NCBI GenBank assembly: GCA_024180945.1
Contig: JAKSGN010000002.1
Coordinates: 2,604,001 to 2,668,000 of the forward strand
Direction of reading: 5' to 3'
DNA from: Macrophomina tecta
Taxonomy: Eukaryota > Ascomycota > Dothideomycetes > Botryosphaeriales > Botryosphaeriaceae
DNA: 64,000 nt
Both the position numbers and the translations under genes were made by a program. Numbering within the stretch: the stretch's first letter is position 1; each line of letters begins with the position of its first letter. Below, in pieces: positions 13,400 through 24,749 of the stretch. The notes below the pieces were generated by a model. It saw nothing but the letters and a program-made list of their open reading frames with translations, did no database searches and was not told where the DNA came from.

Positions 13400-14070
13400 T
13401 TATGACCTCTTCGCGGGCTTCTTAACGACCATAGCCTCCAAATCCTCACGCTCCTTAATCTCGGCCTCGATCTCCGAGATGATGGGGCTGAGGTAGGGGG
13501 TGTCCTGCAAGCCATTAATATGTCGCGCTCCTTGGCCAGTGCTCAACCGCTGAATCACATACCTCCTCAGGCTTGGTGTGCTGGTCCTTGGGTAGGAGCT
13601 GGTGCGCCAGCGAGCACTAAATATCCAATCAGCCAGTGTTCCCTGTTCTCCAAGCTGTTTACCGCTCCTCGTACCTGGAAAGCGCGGCGCATGCGGAAGA
13701 CACGGTCATAGGCTTCCTTGGGAGGAAGGCGCTTGAGAGCAAGCTGGACAGTCTCAGACTCCTCGGGAATCAGGTCATCGGCCCTGGAGAGAGGAACGTG
13801 TTAGAATCGGTCGAGGGTGCTGGTGCCGATGGTTCTGCAGCGGAGCGTAAAAGGGCAACGGCGGGCCATTGGAGCGTGGGCGGTCGGCATACCTGAGGCC
13901 AAGTTTGCGGTAGCCAGCGAGCTGCAATGCGAAATGGGTCAGCGGCGCGGACTTGGGCTGGGGCGGTTGACAAAGGGACGCACGTCGGTGTACCAGGCGG
14001 AGAGCGGCTGGAACCAGCCGCGCAGCCAGGGACGCTTGACGATGAAGCTGGCGAGGGAGGGCTGGCTCAT
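13400..14070 (-). CDS. QCR7: Cytochrome b-c1 complex subunit 7 (QCR7)
   Basis: Five small exons (13984-14070, 13893-13921, 13675-13783, 13563-13616, 13400-13504) join in frame to 127 residues, matching the family's usual 122-127. The protein begins MSQPSLASFIVKRPWLRGW, and conserved segments LGLRADDLIPEE and LPKDQHTKPEEDTPYLSP follow. QCR7 is a nuclear-encoded, matrix-facing subunit of respiratory complex III that contacts cytochrome b. The 29-nt second exon makes this the most fragmented small gene in the window. It is transcribed divergently from a mitochondrial carrier gene, with 643 bp between the two ATGs. Confidence 0.95.
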
Positions 14071-14713
14071 TGTGGCGAGATGGTCGGTGGAAGTGGAGAT
14101 GCGGACGTGCTCGAGGCTCTGCGGCTGGCTGCAAATGGGCCGGGCAAGAAGTTGGTGATGTCGGACAACGGGCGCGGTGACTAAGCAGAATCTTGGCGTC
14201 AGGCCTTCGGAGGGTTGCTCATTGGCCGCGCTGGTCGGCCGATGCCGGGCCGGCGGTATGCGCAGGGCGTGCTGCAATTGGTGGCCCCGTGGCATGGGGT
14301 CAGCTGCCTGTCCGCCCGGCCAGCATTATTTTCTAGCGGCTGTCTCCATTTCCCCCCACCCACTGAACCCAGGCACTTCTGACGTCCGTCGCCCGCGCGC
14401 CCATTGTCCACAGACAGCACACGACAGGCTTGAATATTCGCCCTCCGAGTCTCCAGCGCATCGCGCTCGTCCGCAGTGTGCCCCGCGCTGCCTACACCTC
14501 GCCCTCGCGTCCCGTCCTCCCACTTCGCCGACCTCGCCATACCTAAACCTCCGAAGACCGTCAATGGATACCACCGTCAACCGCTGACCCTCAAGTGCCG
14601 CGGGGCCGCACACTGCGGAGGCGCCAACACCGGGAGGTGCGGCTCCATTTACTTGAGCGAATGCAAACAAGACCCTGGCCTGCTCACTTCATCCCATAGG
14701 CGCGCTTGCCAAA
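14071..14713. promoter_or_regulatory. Shared divergent promoter region, QCR7 / mitochondrial carrier
   Basis: 643 bp separates the start codons of two divergently transcribed mitochondrial-protein genes, so both promoters must lie here. The sequence is GC-rich, and no TATA box could be assigned with confidence. Co-regulation is an inference from geometry alone. Confidence 0.5.
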
Positions 14714-15926
14714 ATGACGACTCCAACTTCTGCCGCGCCGAATTCCACCGCCGCTCACAATGGCCGCCCGATTCCGACCCACCTGGCTGCCTACTTTGCT
14801 CGCTTGCCCCCATCTTCCATCAACAGCTTCTGCGGCGCCATGGCTGGTGTGGCCTCCGGAATCGTAACCTGCCCGCTCGACGTCATCAAGACGAAGCTAC
14901 AAGCACAGGGGTCTTTCCGCCGCCCCAACAACGGCGCGAAGATTTCGCCCTCAAAGGCATTATATCACGGTCTGTTCGGAACCGCAAGGGTCATTTGGCG
15001 CGAAGACGGCGTACGCGGCATGTATCGAGGGCTTGGACCCATGCTGCTCGGATACCTACCCACTTGGGCCGTGTACATGAGCGTGTACGAGGGATCCAAA
15101 GATCTCTACTACAACAACATAGGTGCGTCGTCGGTTTATGTACGTGGTTCAGGACCTAGCTAACTGCTGTGAAGACAATAAGTGGCTTGCCCGCGTGTGT
15201 GCGTCCATCACAGCCGGCGCATACTCCACCATAACAACAAATCCCATCTGGGTTATCAAGACCCGTCTCATGTCACAGGTTAGCTCACGCGCCGCTGAAG
15301 ATGTGCGTCCTCCTTGGCACTACAAGGGTACCTTGGACGCCGCTCGCAAGATGTACCGTACCGAAGGCATTCTGGCTTTCTACTCCGGCTTGGGCCCAGC
15401 TCTACTCGGATTGACGCACGTGGCTATTCAGTTCCCCTTGTATGAATTCTTCAAGACCAAATTCACTGGATTGGAAATGGGCCAGAACACAGCTGCTGAG
15501 AGCGAAAATACGCACACCTTCGGCATTCTGGCTGCCACATTCCTCAGCAAGATCTGCGCAACATCCGCGACATACCCTCACGAGGTTCTCAGGACGCGAC
15601 TTCAAACACAACAGCGCGCCATTCCGTCCCATTCACATGAAGAGATTTCCTTCCGCGGTGGACTCGACGCGCACCATGTCAAAAGCCATCCGCGAGGTGC
15701 CGCGTCATCTGATGGCATGGTCAATTTGCCCAGGTACCGCGGCATTGTCAGAACTTGCAAAACGATTCTCCGCGAAGAAGGTTGGCAGGCATTCTACAAC
15801 GGTATGGGCACGAACATGGTCCGTGCCGTGCCAGCAGCAATGACGACTATGTTAACGTTCGAAATGTTAAAGAAAGCATGCTACGAGCTGCAGAAGTCAG
15901 GGTTTACTGCGTTAGAGGAGGAATAA
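14714..15926 (+). CDS. YIA6: Mitochondrial carrier, NAD+ transporter type (Yia6/Ndt1-like)
   Basis: Two exons (14714-15122, 15175-15926) separated by a 52-nt intron give 386 residues. Three tandem carrier repeats are visible, each with the PX[D/E]XX[K/R] signature: CPLDVIKTKLQAQG, NPIWVIKTRLMSQ and YPHEVLRTRLQTQQ. The W in the second motif and the surrounding sequence resemble the NAD+/pyrimidine nucleotide branch (Yia6/Yea6, Rim2) of the SLC25 family; NAD+ import is the preferred reading. The carrier spans the inner membrane six times. The loop after repeat 3 begins is enlarged by a His/Ser-rich insert. The substrate cannot be proved from sequence, and a pyrimidine nucleotide or FAD carrier is the main alternative. 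Confidence 0.9.
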
Positions 15927-16842
15927 ACAATTGATAAGCGGTGGAGACCATTACAATTATCCACTCAATGTGGAACCCATTCGAGTACGCGATATCCAGC
16001 AAGCCTGTGCATGTTGGTTATTCGTATTTCCCTGTATATACGCGGCATTGCGGATCGGATAGGTCCATCAGCTTCTTCAGGGGCTTAAGGAGTTTCGGGG
16101 CGTTTTGAAGATCTGAAAGCGTTGGTAGGCATTTTGTGCTGCGCTCGATGGCAGATCTCTTCCTCTTTTTGTCTCCCTTCGAGGTCGGACATGCGGGGCC
16201 TTCTTCTGAGGAGAACTACTTTTCTTGTTGAGGATGGCGGCAAAGTGACACAGATATACGTGTGTTTTATTTCCTAAAGCGAATAATCAAAGCGTCTTCT
16301 CATTAATACTCTGCTCTGCAGGCTTTGGGCCAGGTGGCCCTCGGAACAAGTCATTTTTCTCAGGCAAGCAGCGTGGTTTTTTCTTGTCCGAACAAGACAA
16401 GGTTCTACAGCGGTCGGCATTGTGTTTCAAATCCCCGGCGCCCAGTGTTGACGCGCGCAAGCAGCTATAACCAGGGAGGTAAATTCAAAAGAGAGAGGCT
16501 GACGAACGCATGCAAGTTTCTGCGACGAGACACCGTCGATCTAGGCAACACGGGGATACGTAAATGGCATCTGTTCGTGCCCGCGGGCCAAACGGGGAGC
16601 GACGCTACGACTCCCGAACAGCTAAGCTTTTGAGCAGAAACACGAACCTGGAAGCTTAAAAATTCCGCACAGTTATAGAGTTCGCGCTTGGAACCGTGTT
16701 TGCAACTTTCTCCTCACCCGGCACGGCAGAGGGAAAGGAAGAATAATGAGGGCTCAACAACTACACCCCTTTCCGTTGACCTGCCTGCCACCTGGCCCGC
16801 CAGCTGACTTGAATTGATAAAGACCAGGGGATAGCCGCCGCA
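15927..16842. other. Intergenic, carrier 3' flank and upstream region of the next gene
   Basis: About 0.9 kb. The AT-richer first part after 15,927 is a likely 3' untranslated region, with TATATACGCGG at about 16,035. A small open frame at 16,325-16,633 has no features. No tRNA could be folded around the TTCAAATCC box near 16,430. Confidence 0.5.
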
Positions 16843-19800
16843 ATGCCTTACCCCATGATCATGTATATCACCTCTTGTCTCCTTCCTTTGTACAACTGCG
16901 TGAGCTGCCACAGCAAGAGGAATCAAGTGACACTGACCGAGTGCCACAGTGGTACCAACCAACTACAATTCCACTACGACGACGACAACAATGATGACCG
17001 CCCTGAGGCCTCATCTTCCTGCCCTTCGCTCCCGCTGCTCCGCCCCCCCTTGTTCCCCGGACACCTCGACCAGGAAGGCAACCCTCTGCTGGGCTCTGTC
17101 AGCCACCGCTCCAACAAGCTCCCGAAGCCAGCCTTCTCGCCGCCGCTGAAACTCCCACCGTCTCTGGCATTGCGGCCACATCCTCTGCAAAGACCGCATG
17201 CTCCGACAGGACTGCCGCCTCCGTTAGCATTGTCACGACCACCTCCGCCTTTGGCAGGACCACAGCCTCCAGGAGTACTACCACCTCTAGAATCACCTCC
17301 ACCACCGAACAGACCGCCGCCACCCCCTCCCATTACTCTTCCTCCTGTCCCACTAGCACTTAACGGCCGCCCTGAGACACCAAACACCCCACCCAGGATG
17401 GACCTCGACCAGAAAACTTCCCCGTACCATCACCGCCAACCCCACCCATCCCGCTACCACCGCCACCGCCGCACCCCTTCCCGCCACGACGTCAGCCTCC
17501 CTCCCCGCTCCGCCTCAGCCAACGACGTCGCCGTCCCCTCTTTCCGCGGCGGCGTCAGCGTCGGCGACGACAGCAGTGACCAGCTCCCGCCCGACCTCGC
17601 CGCCTTGTACCGCGAGGTCCAGGCGCACGCGGACGGCCTGCAGGGCGCTGCGCGAGAGCGGCGCGTGACGCGGGAAGACGACGGCGGCGATGACGCGCCG
17701 CCGGGGAACGCTCACCCGGCGCACAACGCCTCTTCCTCTCCCACCCCTGGGGCCGCCCCACGCGCGCAGTCGCCGGCGCCGGGGACGGTTGAGCCGGGGG
17801 TCGCTGTCAGTCCGTTGGCGCTGCAGCGGCCGCGGTCGCGGGCGGTGACGACGCCGTGCTCGTCTTCGGACCTGCTGAGGAGGCGGTGCTCTGGTGTTGG
17901 TGGTGGTGGCGGCGGCGGGGAAGGAGAGGGGGCGGCGGGCAGGGACGATGCGTCGTCGACGACGGGAACGGCGTCGAGCTTGACGATGGGGACGGTGATG
18001 CGGCGGCTGAGGCTGACGCCGGATAGGAGGTTGTTGAGCAGGTATCGGTTTAGGGATAGTGATGATGATGATGATGAGGAGGAGGAGGAGGAGGAGGAGG
18101 ACGATGGGGATGGTGGCGATGGAGTGGTGGTGGGTCCGGCTGCTTCTTTGCGAGAGTCTGCGGCGGTAGTAGCTCCTCAGGAAACCGAAAGAGCGGTTGA
18201 GAGGGAGGGGAGGGGGAGGTATACGGTCTATGAGCCGGATGCGACGGTGGCGATGAGGAGGAGCAGAGCGGTGACAGCCCCGCCGCCGACGACAGCAGCG
18301 TCGCAGGATAGACCGGTATGGACGTATCCATATGTGAGCGTCTTTCCGGAATTGGTTCCTGGGTTTGACGCCTCTTCTGTTCCTGCAGCGAGACCTGTAG
18401 TATCCCCGCCGCCGGTGCCTGCGGTACCAACTGTGGCGGAGGAAGAATATGAGGATGAGGAGGAGGAGGAGGAGGAGGAAAAGGAAAAGGAAAGGGAAGA
18501 AGACGAGCTGCAAGAGGAAGTGCCAGAGCTGCCGCCGATGGTGACAGCGAAAACAACGGCGGCAATGAAATCCCGGCTCAAGCGCGTCGACAGCGCAGAG
18601 CTCGCCTCCCCACCGCCACAGAAACCAAGCACTGCGCCCATCCCTCTCCTAAAGTACCCGCCCAACGCCCCGCCCATGCGCCCCCTGTCCGGCAAAGTCG
18701 AGAGGGGCAAGGTCGCGAGACTCAGGCGGTTTTTCTCAACTAAAGACAGCCCCGCTCAGCAGCGGCAACGGCAGACGCTGACACCGACGGCTTCCACCAA
18801 TCCCTCTACGCCGGATACTTCAAGCATGCCAGTCCTCCCGCAGATACCGCCGAGTGGGAAGCTCCGGTGGGATAGCGAGAAGTTGAAGCCCCTACCGCCG
18901 ATGCCTGAGGCGCCGATGTGGCGGCGGGATGGGGATACGGGATGCGGGAACGACGGGAGTGAGAAGAGGGAGGAGCCGGATAGATCAGAGTCGAACACGA
19001 GCTCCGACTCGTCGGAGAATGAGGAGATCGATCTGCTGGACTTCCTGGCGCAGACGGCGAGGGCGCCGCGGAGGCCGTTGTCTTTTGGTGAAGGGACGAC
19101 AGGAGTGACATGGCGCAGCGGCAATTCTGGGACCATTTCTGTTGGAGTGGAAAGGGAGAGTGGAGGAGGAAGAGGAAGGGGAACAAGTGCCAGTGCTATG
19201 GCGGTCGCTGCAAGCGTTGGTGAGGAGGGTACGAGAGCGGCGGCTACGGACGATGAGGAGACCCCCTGGGGCCGGGAGAACGTTCCGATCAAACTGCGGC
19301 GCCTGGGATATCTGGAAGAGAAGCGCAAGAAACGCATCGCGCGCTCTTGGCCACCGCTGTCGCTTGCGGAGAGGCGGCGGGAGTTTGTCGAGTTGAACCC
19401 TCTGGCGGCGACGATGCACAAAGATCGGGTGGTCGGTGTGGGTGGGACGGAAATCTTGCTCAGGTCGGGTTCGATGCGGAAGACGGAGAGGAATTTGGAG
19501 TTTCTGAGAAGTGCAAGGGCGTGTGCGAGTGAGCCGGATTTAAGGCAGCTCGGCGAGCCGGAGGTCCATGTCCTCGCCGATTTATTGAGACTGAAGAAGG
19601 GACCGTGCAGGCCATCCGCTCTAGGGTTGAAGGTGCTGCAGTGGGCGTTAGAGAATGCAGGAGCTGCAGGTACGAGGGATTTTAAGCCAACATGGACGGG
19701 TGGAGGACTGGACGACTTGCCGGCCGTCAAAGATGGTGGGGAGCCGTTGGGGATTGAGGAAACCACGTACGAAGAAAGCAGACTCCTGGCAGTGAAGAGT

Positions 19801-20229
19801 CAAAGGTACGGGAAGTGGCTGCGTGGCGTGAGGGAAGGCATGTGGGAAGATGAAGATGAGGACGATGAATGGGAAAAACGGACACTGTGCAGTCTCGAGT
19901 CGATGCCCGATCCTGTGCTCAACGTGATGAGGTGGGCTGGTACCGGCAGCAATAGGGCAGGATGGAACACCATTTGGGATCCTCGCAGTTTAACGGGTCA
20001 AAAGGTCGAAGCATGGAAGGCCCTCCAGGCGAAACTGGCACAGGAGCGGGAGGATAGGGAGGCGGCGCTGAGGGGTGAAATTGTGACCGTTGGAGGACCG
20101 AGGTATGAGGAAATAGAGGCATCAGATGCGCCTATGATGGGAAGATCTCTCGGCGAGTGGTGGTCGAAGTCGGGAATGGGCTCGTTCATACGGACCCCTT
20201 CAACGGAAAGTGTTGCTGCGGAGCATTAG
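16843..20229 (+). CDS. Large low-complexity acidic protein of unknown function
   Basis: One uninterrupted frame of 1128 codons. The first 185 residues are Pro/Leu-rich with weak coding character, so the likelier start is the Met at 17398 (MDLDQKTSPYHH), giving 943 residues. The middle is disordered, with poly-Gly, long Asp/Glu runs near residues 407-421 and 535-560 of the long form, and basic Ser/Pro patches. The C-terminal third, from about WGRENVPIKLRRLGYLEEKR, is better ordered, with KRKKRIARSWPPLSLAERRREF and a Trp-rich acidic end. No signal peptide, membrane span or known domain was seen. Disorder and charge patches are compatible with a nuclear or scaffold role, but no function is claimed. 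Confidence 0.75.
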   Translation: MPYPMIMYITSCLLPLYNCVSCHSKRNQVTLTECHSGTNQLQFHYDDDNNDDRPEASSSCPSLPLLRPPLFPGHLDQEGNPLLGSVSHRSNKLPKPAFSPPLKLPPSLALRPHPLQRPHAPTGLPPPLALSRPPPPLAGPQPPGVLPPLESPPPPNRPPPPPPITLPPVPLALNGRPETPNTPPRMDLDQKTSPYHHRQPHPSRYHRHRRTPSRHDVSLPPRSASANDVAVPSFRGGVSVGDDSSDQLPPDLAALYREVQAHADGLQGAARERRVTREDDGGDDAPPGNAHPAHNASSSPTPGAAPRAQSPAPGTVEPGVAVSPLALQRPRSRAVTTPCSSSDLLRRRCSGVGGGGGGGEGEGAAGRDDASSTTGTASSLTMGTVMRRLRLTPDRRLLSRYRFRDSDDDDDEEEEEEEEDDGDGGDGVVVGPAASLRESAAVVAPQETERAVEREGRGRYTVYEPDATVAMRRSRAVTAPPPTTAASQDRPVWTYPYVSVFPELVPGFDASSVPAARPVVSPPPVPAVPTVAEEEYEDEEEEEEEEKEKEREEDELQEEVPELPPMVTAKTTAAMKSRLKRVDSAELASPPPQKPSTAPIPLLKYPPNAPPMRPLSGKVERGKVARLRRFFSTKDSPAQQRQRQTLTPTASTNPSTPDTSSMPVLPQIPPSGKLRWDSEKLKPLPPMPEAPMWRRDGDTGCGNDGSEKREEPDRSESNTSSDSSENEEIDLLDFLAQTARAPRRPLSFGEGTTGVTWRSGNSGTISVGVERESGGGRGRGTSASAMAVAASVGEEGTRAAATDDEETPWGRENVPIKLRRLGYLEEKRKKRIARSWPPLSLAERRREFVELNPLAATMHKDRVVGVGGTEILLRSGSMRKTERNLEFLRSARACASEPDLRQLGEPEVHVLADLLRLKKGPCRPSALGLKVLQWALENAGAAGTRDFKPTWTGGGLDDLPAVKDGGEPLGIEETTYEESRLLAVKSQRYGKWLRGVREGMWEDEDEDDEWEKRTLCSLESMPDPVLNVMRWAGTGSNRAGWNTIWDPRSLTGQKVEAWKALQAKLAQEREDREAALRGEIVTVGGPRYEEIEASDAPMMGRSLGEWWSKSGMGSFIRTPSTESVAAEH
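18058..18103. repeat. GAT/GAG trinucleotide tract inside the acidic protein gene
   Basis: Trinucleotide repeats of GAT, then GAG, encode a run of Asp followed by Glu. A second GAG/GAA-rich tract lies at about 18,450-18,500. Both keep the reading frame, so length changes would alter only the acidic tracts. Confidence 0.85.
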
Positions 20230-20583
20230 GGCCTCTGAATGCACATTGGTATGGTATTGAGTGCCAATGGATCTCGAACTGATGGTACAAGTCACATATC
20301 GGCCAGATGAGATTTCATGCTCCTTCACTCCATTCTCACCCGCTGGATACGCTGCAGCAAGGCCCCGGATTCGGCATGAAGGCGATAGTAGTGTTCAACA
20401 GCATGGCTTGGTCTTGTGTCTGGTAGCGCAGAATGGCTTTTCATTGGTACCTCACCTTTAAGTCGGCGAGCATCCTCGGCCCTGTAAAGTACCTCCAAAT
20501 TACCGCCGTACCCAAAAAGGCCGCTCTAACCATCAGAAGACCTGCGCCAACAACGTGGTCTCTCACCGAGCGCTAAGCGTGGT
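20230..20583. other. Convergent 3' spacer
   Basis: 354 bp between the stop codons of the acidic-protein gene (plus) and the small cysteine-rich gene (minus). It presumably holds both 3' untranslated regions. Nothing else was seen. Confidence 0.5.
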
Positions 20584-20890
20584 CTAGGCGAGGGGGGGAA
20601 TGCAGATGCAGTTACAGGTGGAGGAGACGCCCTCGGAGGTGGTCTTCTTGATGCAGTCCGAGTCCAGGCAGAACTGTTCCATGGTGTGGAGGTTACCGGC
20701 GCAGTAGCTAATGCAGTACTCTTTAGGGTTGAACTTCTATATATATCCTGGTTAGCAAATGTTCAGTTTTGCAGCGAGATTAACTGCTGTGTACCGGGTT
20801 GGAAAAGTTGCAGTCGCCCGTAGGAGCGGTGGCAAGGCCAGCGACGAGGGTGGCGGCGGCAAGGCCGAGGAAGAAGTTGATGACCTGCAT
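20584..20890 (-). CDS. Small secreted cysteine-rich protein
   Basis: Two exons (20795-20890, 20584-20736) flank a 58-nt intron and give 82 residues. Residues 1 to about 20 (MQVINFFLGLAAATLVAGLA) form a clear signal peptide. The mature part of about 60 residues has eight cysteines, three of them in a TCNCIC cluster near the C-terminus, an even number consistent with four disulfides. The frame closes exactly across the intron, and cysteines occur on both sides. A second candidate intron lies in the 5' untranslated region (from about 20,950 to just before the ATG). A TATA element stands about 150 bp upstream. I know no named family for this spacing. Secreted cysteine-rich proteins of this size include fungal effectors, antimicrobial peptides and surface proteins; which applies is unknown. 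Confidence 0.75.
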
Positions 20891-21036
20891 AGCTTGTTGG
20901 ATAAGGTCAGCAGTGAGTCACTTACTACGGCCGATGGTGTCCTTACCTGCGAGTAGTAGTGGTTGTCAGGTGAAGTCTGCAGCTGAAGGTTGGAAGAAGT
21001 GTTGGTTGAGGGAGAGGTTGCGGAAGACAGCTAGGG

Positions 21037-21044
21037 TTTATATA
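21037..21044 (-). promoter_or_regulatory. TATA box of the small secreted protein gene
   Basis: On the minus strand the sequence reads TATATAAA about 147 bp upstream of the ATG at 20890. With the inferred 5' untranslated intron between the two, the spacing is plausible. A strong TATA box is typical of regulated rather than housekeeping fungal promoters. Confidence 0.5.
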
Positions 21045-24000
21045 GGCATCTGAAGCAATACGTGCACGGGGCCGTGATACGGTATTCTCAAGGAATGATA
21101 AATGGTGTGAGATGGTGACTGCGCAGTGAGGACTGTTATGGCCGTTACGCTAGCCACATTAGGTAGCTTCCAGCGGAGTAGCTCTCTTGACAAAAAAAAA
21201 AAAAAAAAACATGGCAATACAAGCACTCTGCCTCTACTCTCTAAAACACTTACTACCAGGTATAAAAAGGGCAGCGCGCCCACTGCATGTCGGATCTGCA
21301 GGGCCTGATTCGGAGAGCCTTGTGCTGAAAGATCTAGACGGCGCACCTCGTGCCCCTACACCGGGCCGCGCCACCACCCGTGGTCTGCTGGTTTCCAAGG
21401 AACTGGAAGCGACCCACTCCCTGAACCCTCCGGGCTCTGGTAGATGAGATCCTACATCCTGATCAAACAGTCAATGGCGATGAGCCGTGGCGAACAGCTG
21501 TTATAGTCGCACAAGACAGACAATTTAGCTCTTTCCACCACTTTCACAAAACTTCACTCGCTTGGCGTTTGCTTCAACCTGTAGTAACGTATGTGACTCA
21601 CATTATACTCCTGACTAGGCGACCTGATGAAGATGGTGCCCAGTCACAGCAGCACACTGCCACTGCTCATGGACAACAGTGGAAAATAATGGCTGAAGCC
21701 CTCTTTGACTGGTTGGCAGGGGCTTGCCGCACCTTCCCATGTGGCCGAGGAACGATGCGGAAGCCGAAGCCTTCCAGGCCAGCGGCTGAAAGATTTCCGA
21801 AATCCCCACAGGGGGGTTACGCATGGCTGGATTCGGAGACTAGAAGGTTTCTTCAGCCGATTCACTGGAGGAGGGATCTTCTGAATTACAAGCCAAACTT
21901 CTTGACACGTATGAGCAGAATAGTGTCATGTGGGTCGCTAGCGGAGCCAGTTCCATCGGCGCTGCTTTTTTCTTTGTGTTGGCTTACTTACCGGACGCGG
22001 GCTCCTGCTTCAACCAATCCACTAGTATTACTGCTGCCAGTAAGGATTGTCTCCGGAGCATTCATCCTTTTCTCATTCGTCGGTCTTCTGGCATTCCCAG
22101 GGTACAACACAGCATCTGCTGTTGCAGCACATTATGACGGACATTCTAGAAACACTGTGTCTGGTGCATCAAAGTCAGAGAGCAGCAATCTTGCCCTGCA
22201 CTGCCTATACTTCACGCTCGCCACATCTTCTTTCGGACTTTAGCCTGTTCAATGCCACGACAGGAGAGGGACGTGGCGTAAAGCCTCCGCGCCAGACGAT
22301 GCGGGCCCGCAGTAGCGTTCATGGATGAAGTGCATGTTTTTGGAACCTGCGTCCACGCTGTGTAAGGAGGCCAGGAGGCCCGAGCGCACAGTGCTCTGCG
22401 GGAGTCAGATCAAAGAAAGAATTCCATCGTGCCCAAAACAAGCAAGGGAGTCATGATAACCACGTCCAGCTGACTGCTTCAAGCTGCTGCCGCTGGATTG
22501 GCTTTTATGGGTGAGTGGGTGCCCTCTGGCCGACCATGTGCGCATTGTATTACTCTACGCTTCAGAGTAGCGTCCACACCGAAGGATTTTCCGGATTGTA
22601 CGTGCGTGAAAGACTTGACCATAATTGGATCTATAATGAGGCTTCAATGCTTCTCGAACAGGATAGGCTATGATAGCATTGAGGCCAGCCCGAAAGTCCG
22701 ATTTCGGAACGGTTGGTATGGGCGCTCATGACCACTCGTCAAACGAGGGCCCGTGATCCGAAGATGCGTGAGGGCGATAGACGCGTTGCTTGGGCAACTG
22801 ATGAGGCGCAGAGCCGTCATAGGTGGTCTACAACATGACTTCGCTCCATCACCGCGATCCGGCGCATTTCCGACTTGTCCATGTTAGGAGCCCAGTGGCA
22901 AGCAGCAGCATAGCCTTAGACTACTGATTGAGGAGAGCTCGCGGCGCTGGCGAGCAGCTGGGGCCGTCTCGTCCGCTTCCGTGCTTCTTTGCAGGGCAGC
23001 GGCCCACAACTCGGCGGCCCTTACGTAGCGATGAGAGCTCGAGAGGGTAACCGATCGGCCGGGGCATCTATCTCAGCAATCGGTCGGGCGAGCATCAGTC
23101 TCGCCGCGCCGATCCCGATCGTCGACGTTCGAGGTTGTCTGGGGTGCAGGGCAGGCGACTTACCCGATCGGGCGTAGAGCGTGGATGCCGGATGGTGGTG
23201 GCTTGGGTCTAGAGCGCCCGCCCTATATACGAACCTCAAACCATCCTATTCGCCCCCGTCTCTTGAACGGCTAGAGGTGCTGCGCTGGCGTGCCTTTTTT
23301 CGGAACGCGTTGGGAGCTGCGTGGCGGATCCAGGCAGGTTGCCGTTGCTGTTCGATGGCGACGGGTGGTGAGCCACGTGTGTGGGACAGCCAGCAACAAC
23401 GACAACCTGCTTCTGTGCGATGATGTGTCCGCATGGAAGCAAGGCAAGGGAGGTGGACTTTGCAGGAATGGAATATTTACGGGTCTGGACCTAGCCGTTT
23501 GCAGACCACATTCTCCCAGATTGCCGGTCGATGATCGAGTTGCCGCAGTGAGAAGCGCTTGGGCGATTCCGTCATGCTCGGGCTCGGATTACACGGCGGC
23601 GCGCGCAGGACAGCAGAGATTGTGGCTGGTTGCAAGCAGTCAGCGGAGCAGTCGGGAGGGTTTGGCTGGGGCAGTGAGCACCTGGCGGTGATGGTGGAGG
23701 CAGCGGCTGCGGAGGTGCAGGCGGCAGGGCTCCGGGTGGCGAGGAAGGAAGTTTGGGTGGGCGGCCAATGGGTGCGGTGGGGGCATGGAGAAAGGGTCGA
23801 GAAATACGGGCCAGCACGAAGCTGAGGGCGTCGAATCTCGATGTGGTCGCGATGACGGGATCGATCGGGGTTGCTGCGGCCGGCGCTGGCTGAGCTGGTG
23901 ACCGAGGCCTGGGAAGCCCGCCCTCCACCAACCGCCTGCCGCGCCAAGCGTAGTCCATGTCTCAACACGCCCCGCCGGTGCTGCTCTCTGCCCCGTCTCC

Positions 24001-24749
24001 GCCAGCGCACGCCGTCCACCGTTGCGCCCGGGCCGGGCCGTCTTGCCCGGCTGCCTGGAGAGGCGCCGCTGCTCGCGAGTGAGGTGCGGACGTGAGCGCC
24101 GGCCTCTCGCGCAGCCAGCCATCATCCGCCTCGCCCGTCTCTGTGCCATGCCTTTTCCTTTTCTTCGGTGCAAGCGACTTAGCCATGACCGCCCGGGAGC
24201 GCCCTATACCCGTACGACGGCTGTCTCTGCCGCCGCCCCGCCCCTCGACGCTCACGTGCTGCACAGGACGACTACAGAGCTAATCATTCCGCCGCCGAGT
24301 GTGTTAACTTGGCTGGATCACGGAGAACTAGTCCGACACGGGCCAGCGCATCATCCTGGGAGCCGATGCCAGATGCAGGGAAGTTTCAAATCATCTCGGA
24401 AAGAGACCGCGAGGCCCTCTGAGAATCGACGTAGTGCCACCAATGACGAACCCTCCTGAGCGCACATGATCTCGAGCGAAGTATTCGAAGCCACGTGCAT
24501 GACCGAGACACTCTCTCCCAAAGCAGTAAAGACCGGGGCTGAATACCAGCCAGGCTACCCACCTTCTGAGATGTAAGTCAGCGCCTTTCGCTCCATGTCC
24601 ACCGGCCAAAGCCTAGGTATCATCCATGACGATACAATCTCTGGTTTGGGCCCCCGCTGTCCTTGGGAACAGCAGATTCGGTGGCGATTCTAGAGGTGGG
24701 TAGCGAACCTCGACATTACCGTAGCCGAACCAAAACCGGAAGTTTGCTT
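21045..24749. other. Gene-poor interval
   Basis: About 3.7 kb. The longest frame (21569-22243, plus, 224 codons) has a hydrophobic patch but no recognisable family and no convincing splice pattern. Frames between 23.2 and 24.3 kb overlap on both strands in GC-rich sequence and look spurious. An 18-A run lies at 21192-21209. No intact gene is supported. Confidence 0.5.

Noticed and set aside
16420..16450. TTCAAATCC box resembling a tRNA T-loop
   Set aside because: No matching A box, acceptor stem or anticodon arm could be placed around it.
17515..18513. 332-codon minus frame with a poly-Leu start
   Set aside because: It is the antisense shadow of the acidic-tract gene; the Leu run is the complement of the GAG repeat.
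21569..22243. 224-codon plus frame with a hydrophobic segment
   Set aside because: No family match and several other frames overlap; coding bias is not convincing. Kept only as part of the gene-poor interval.
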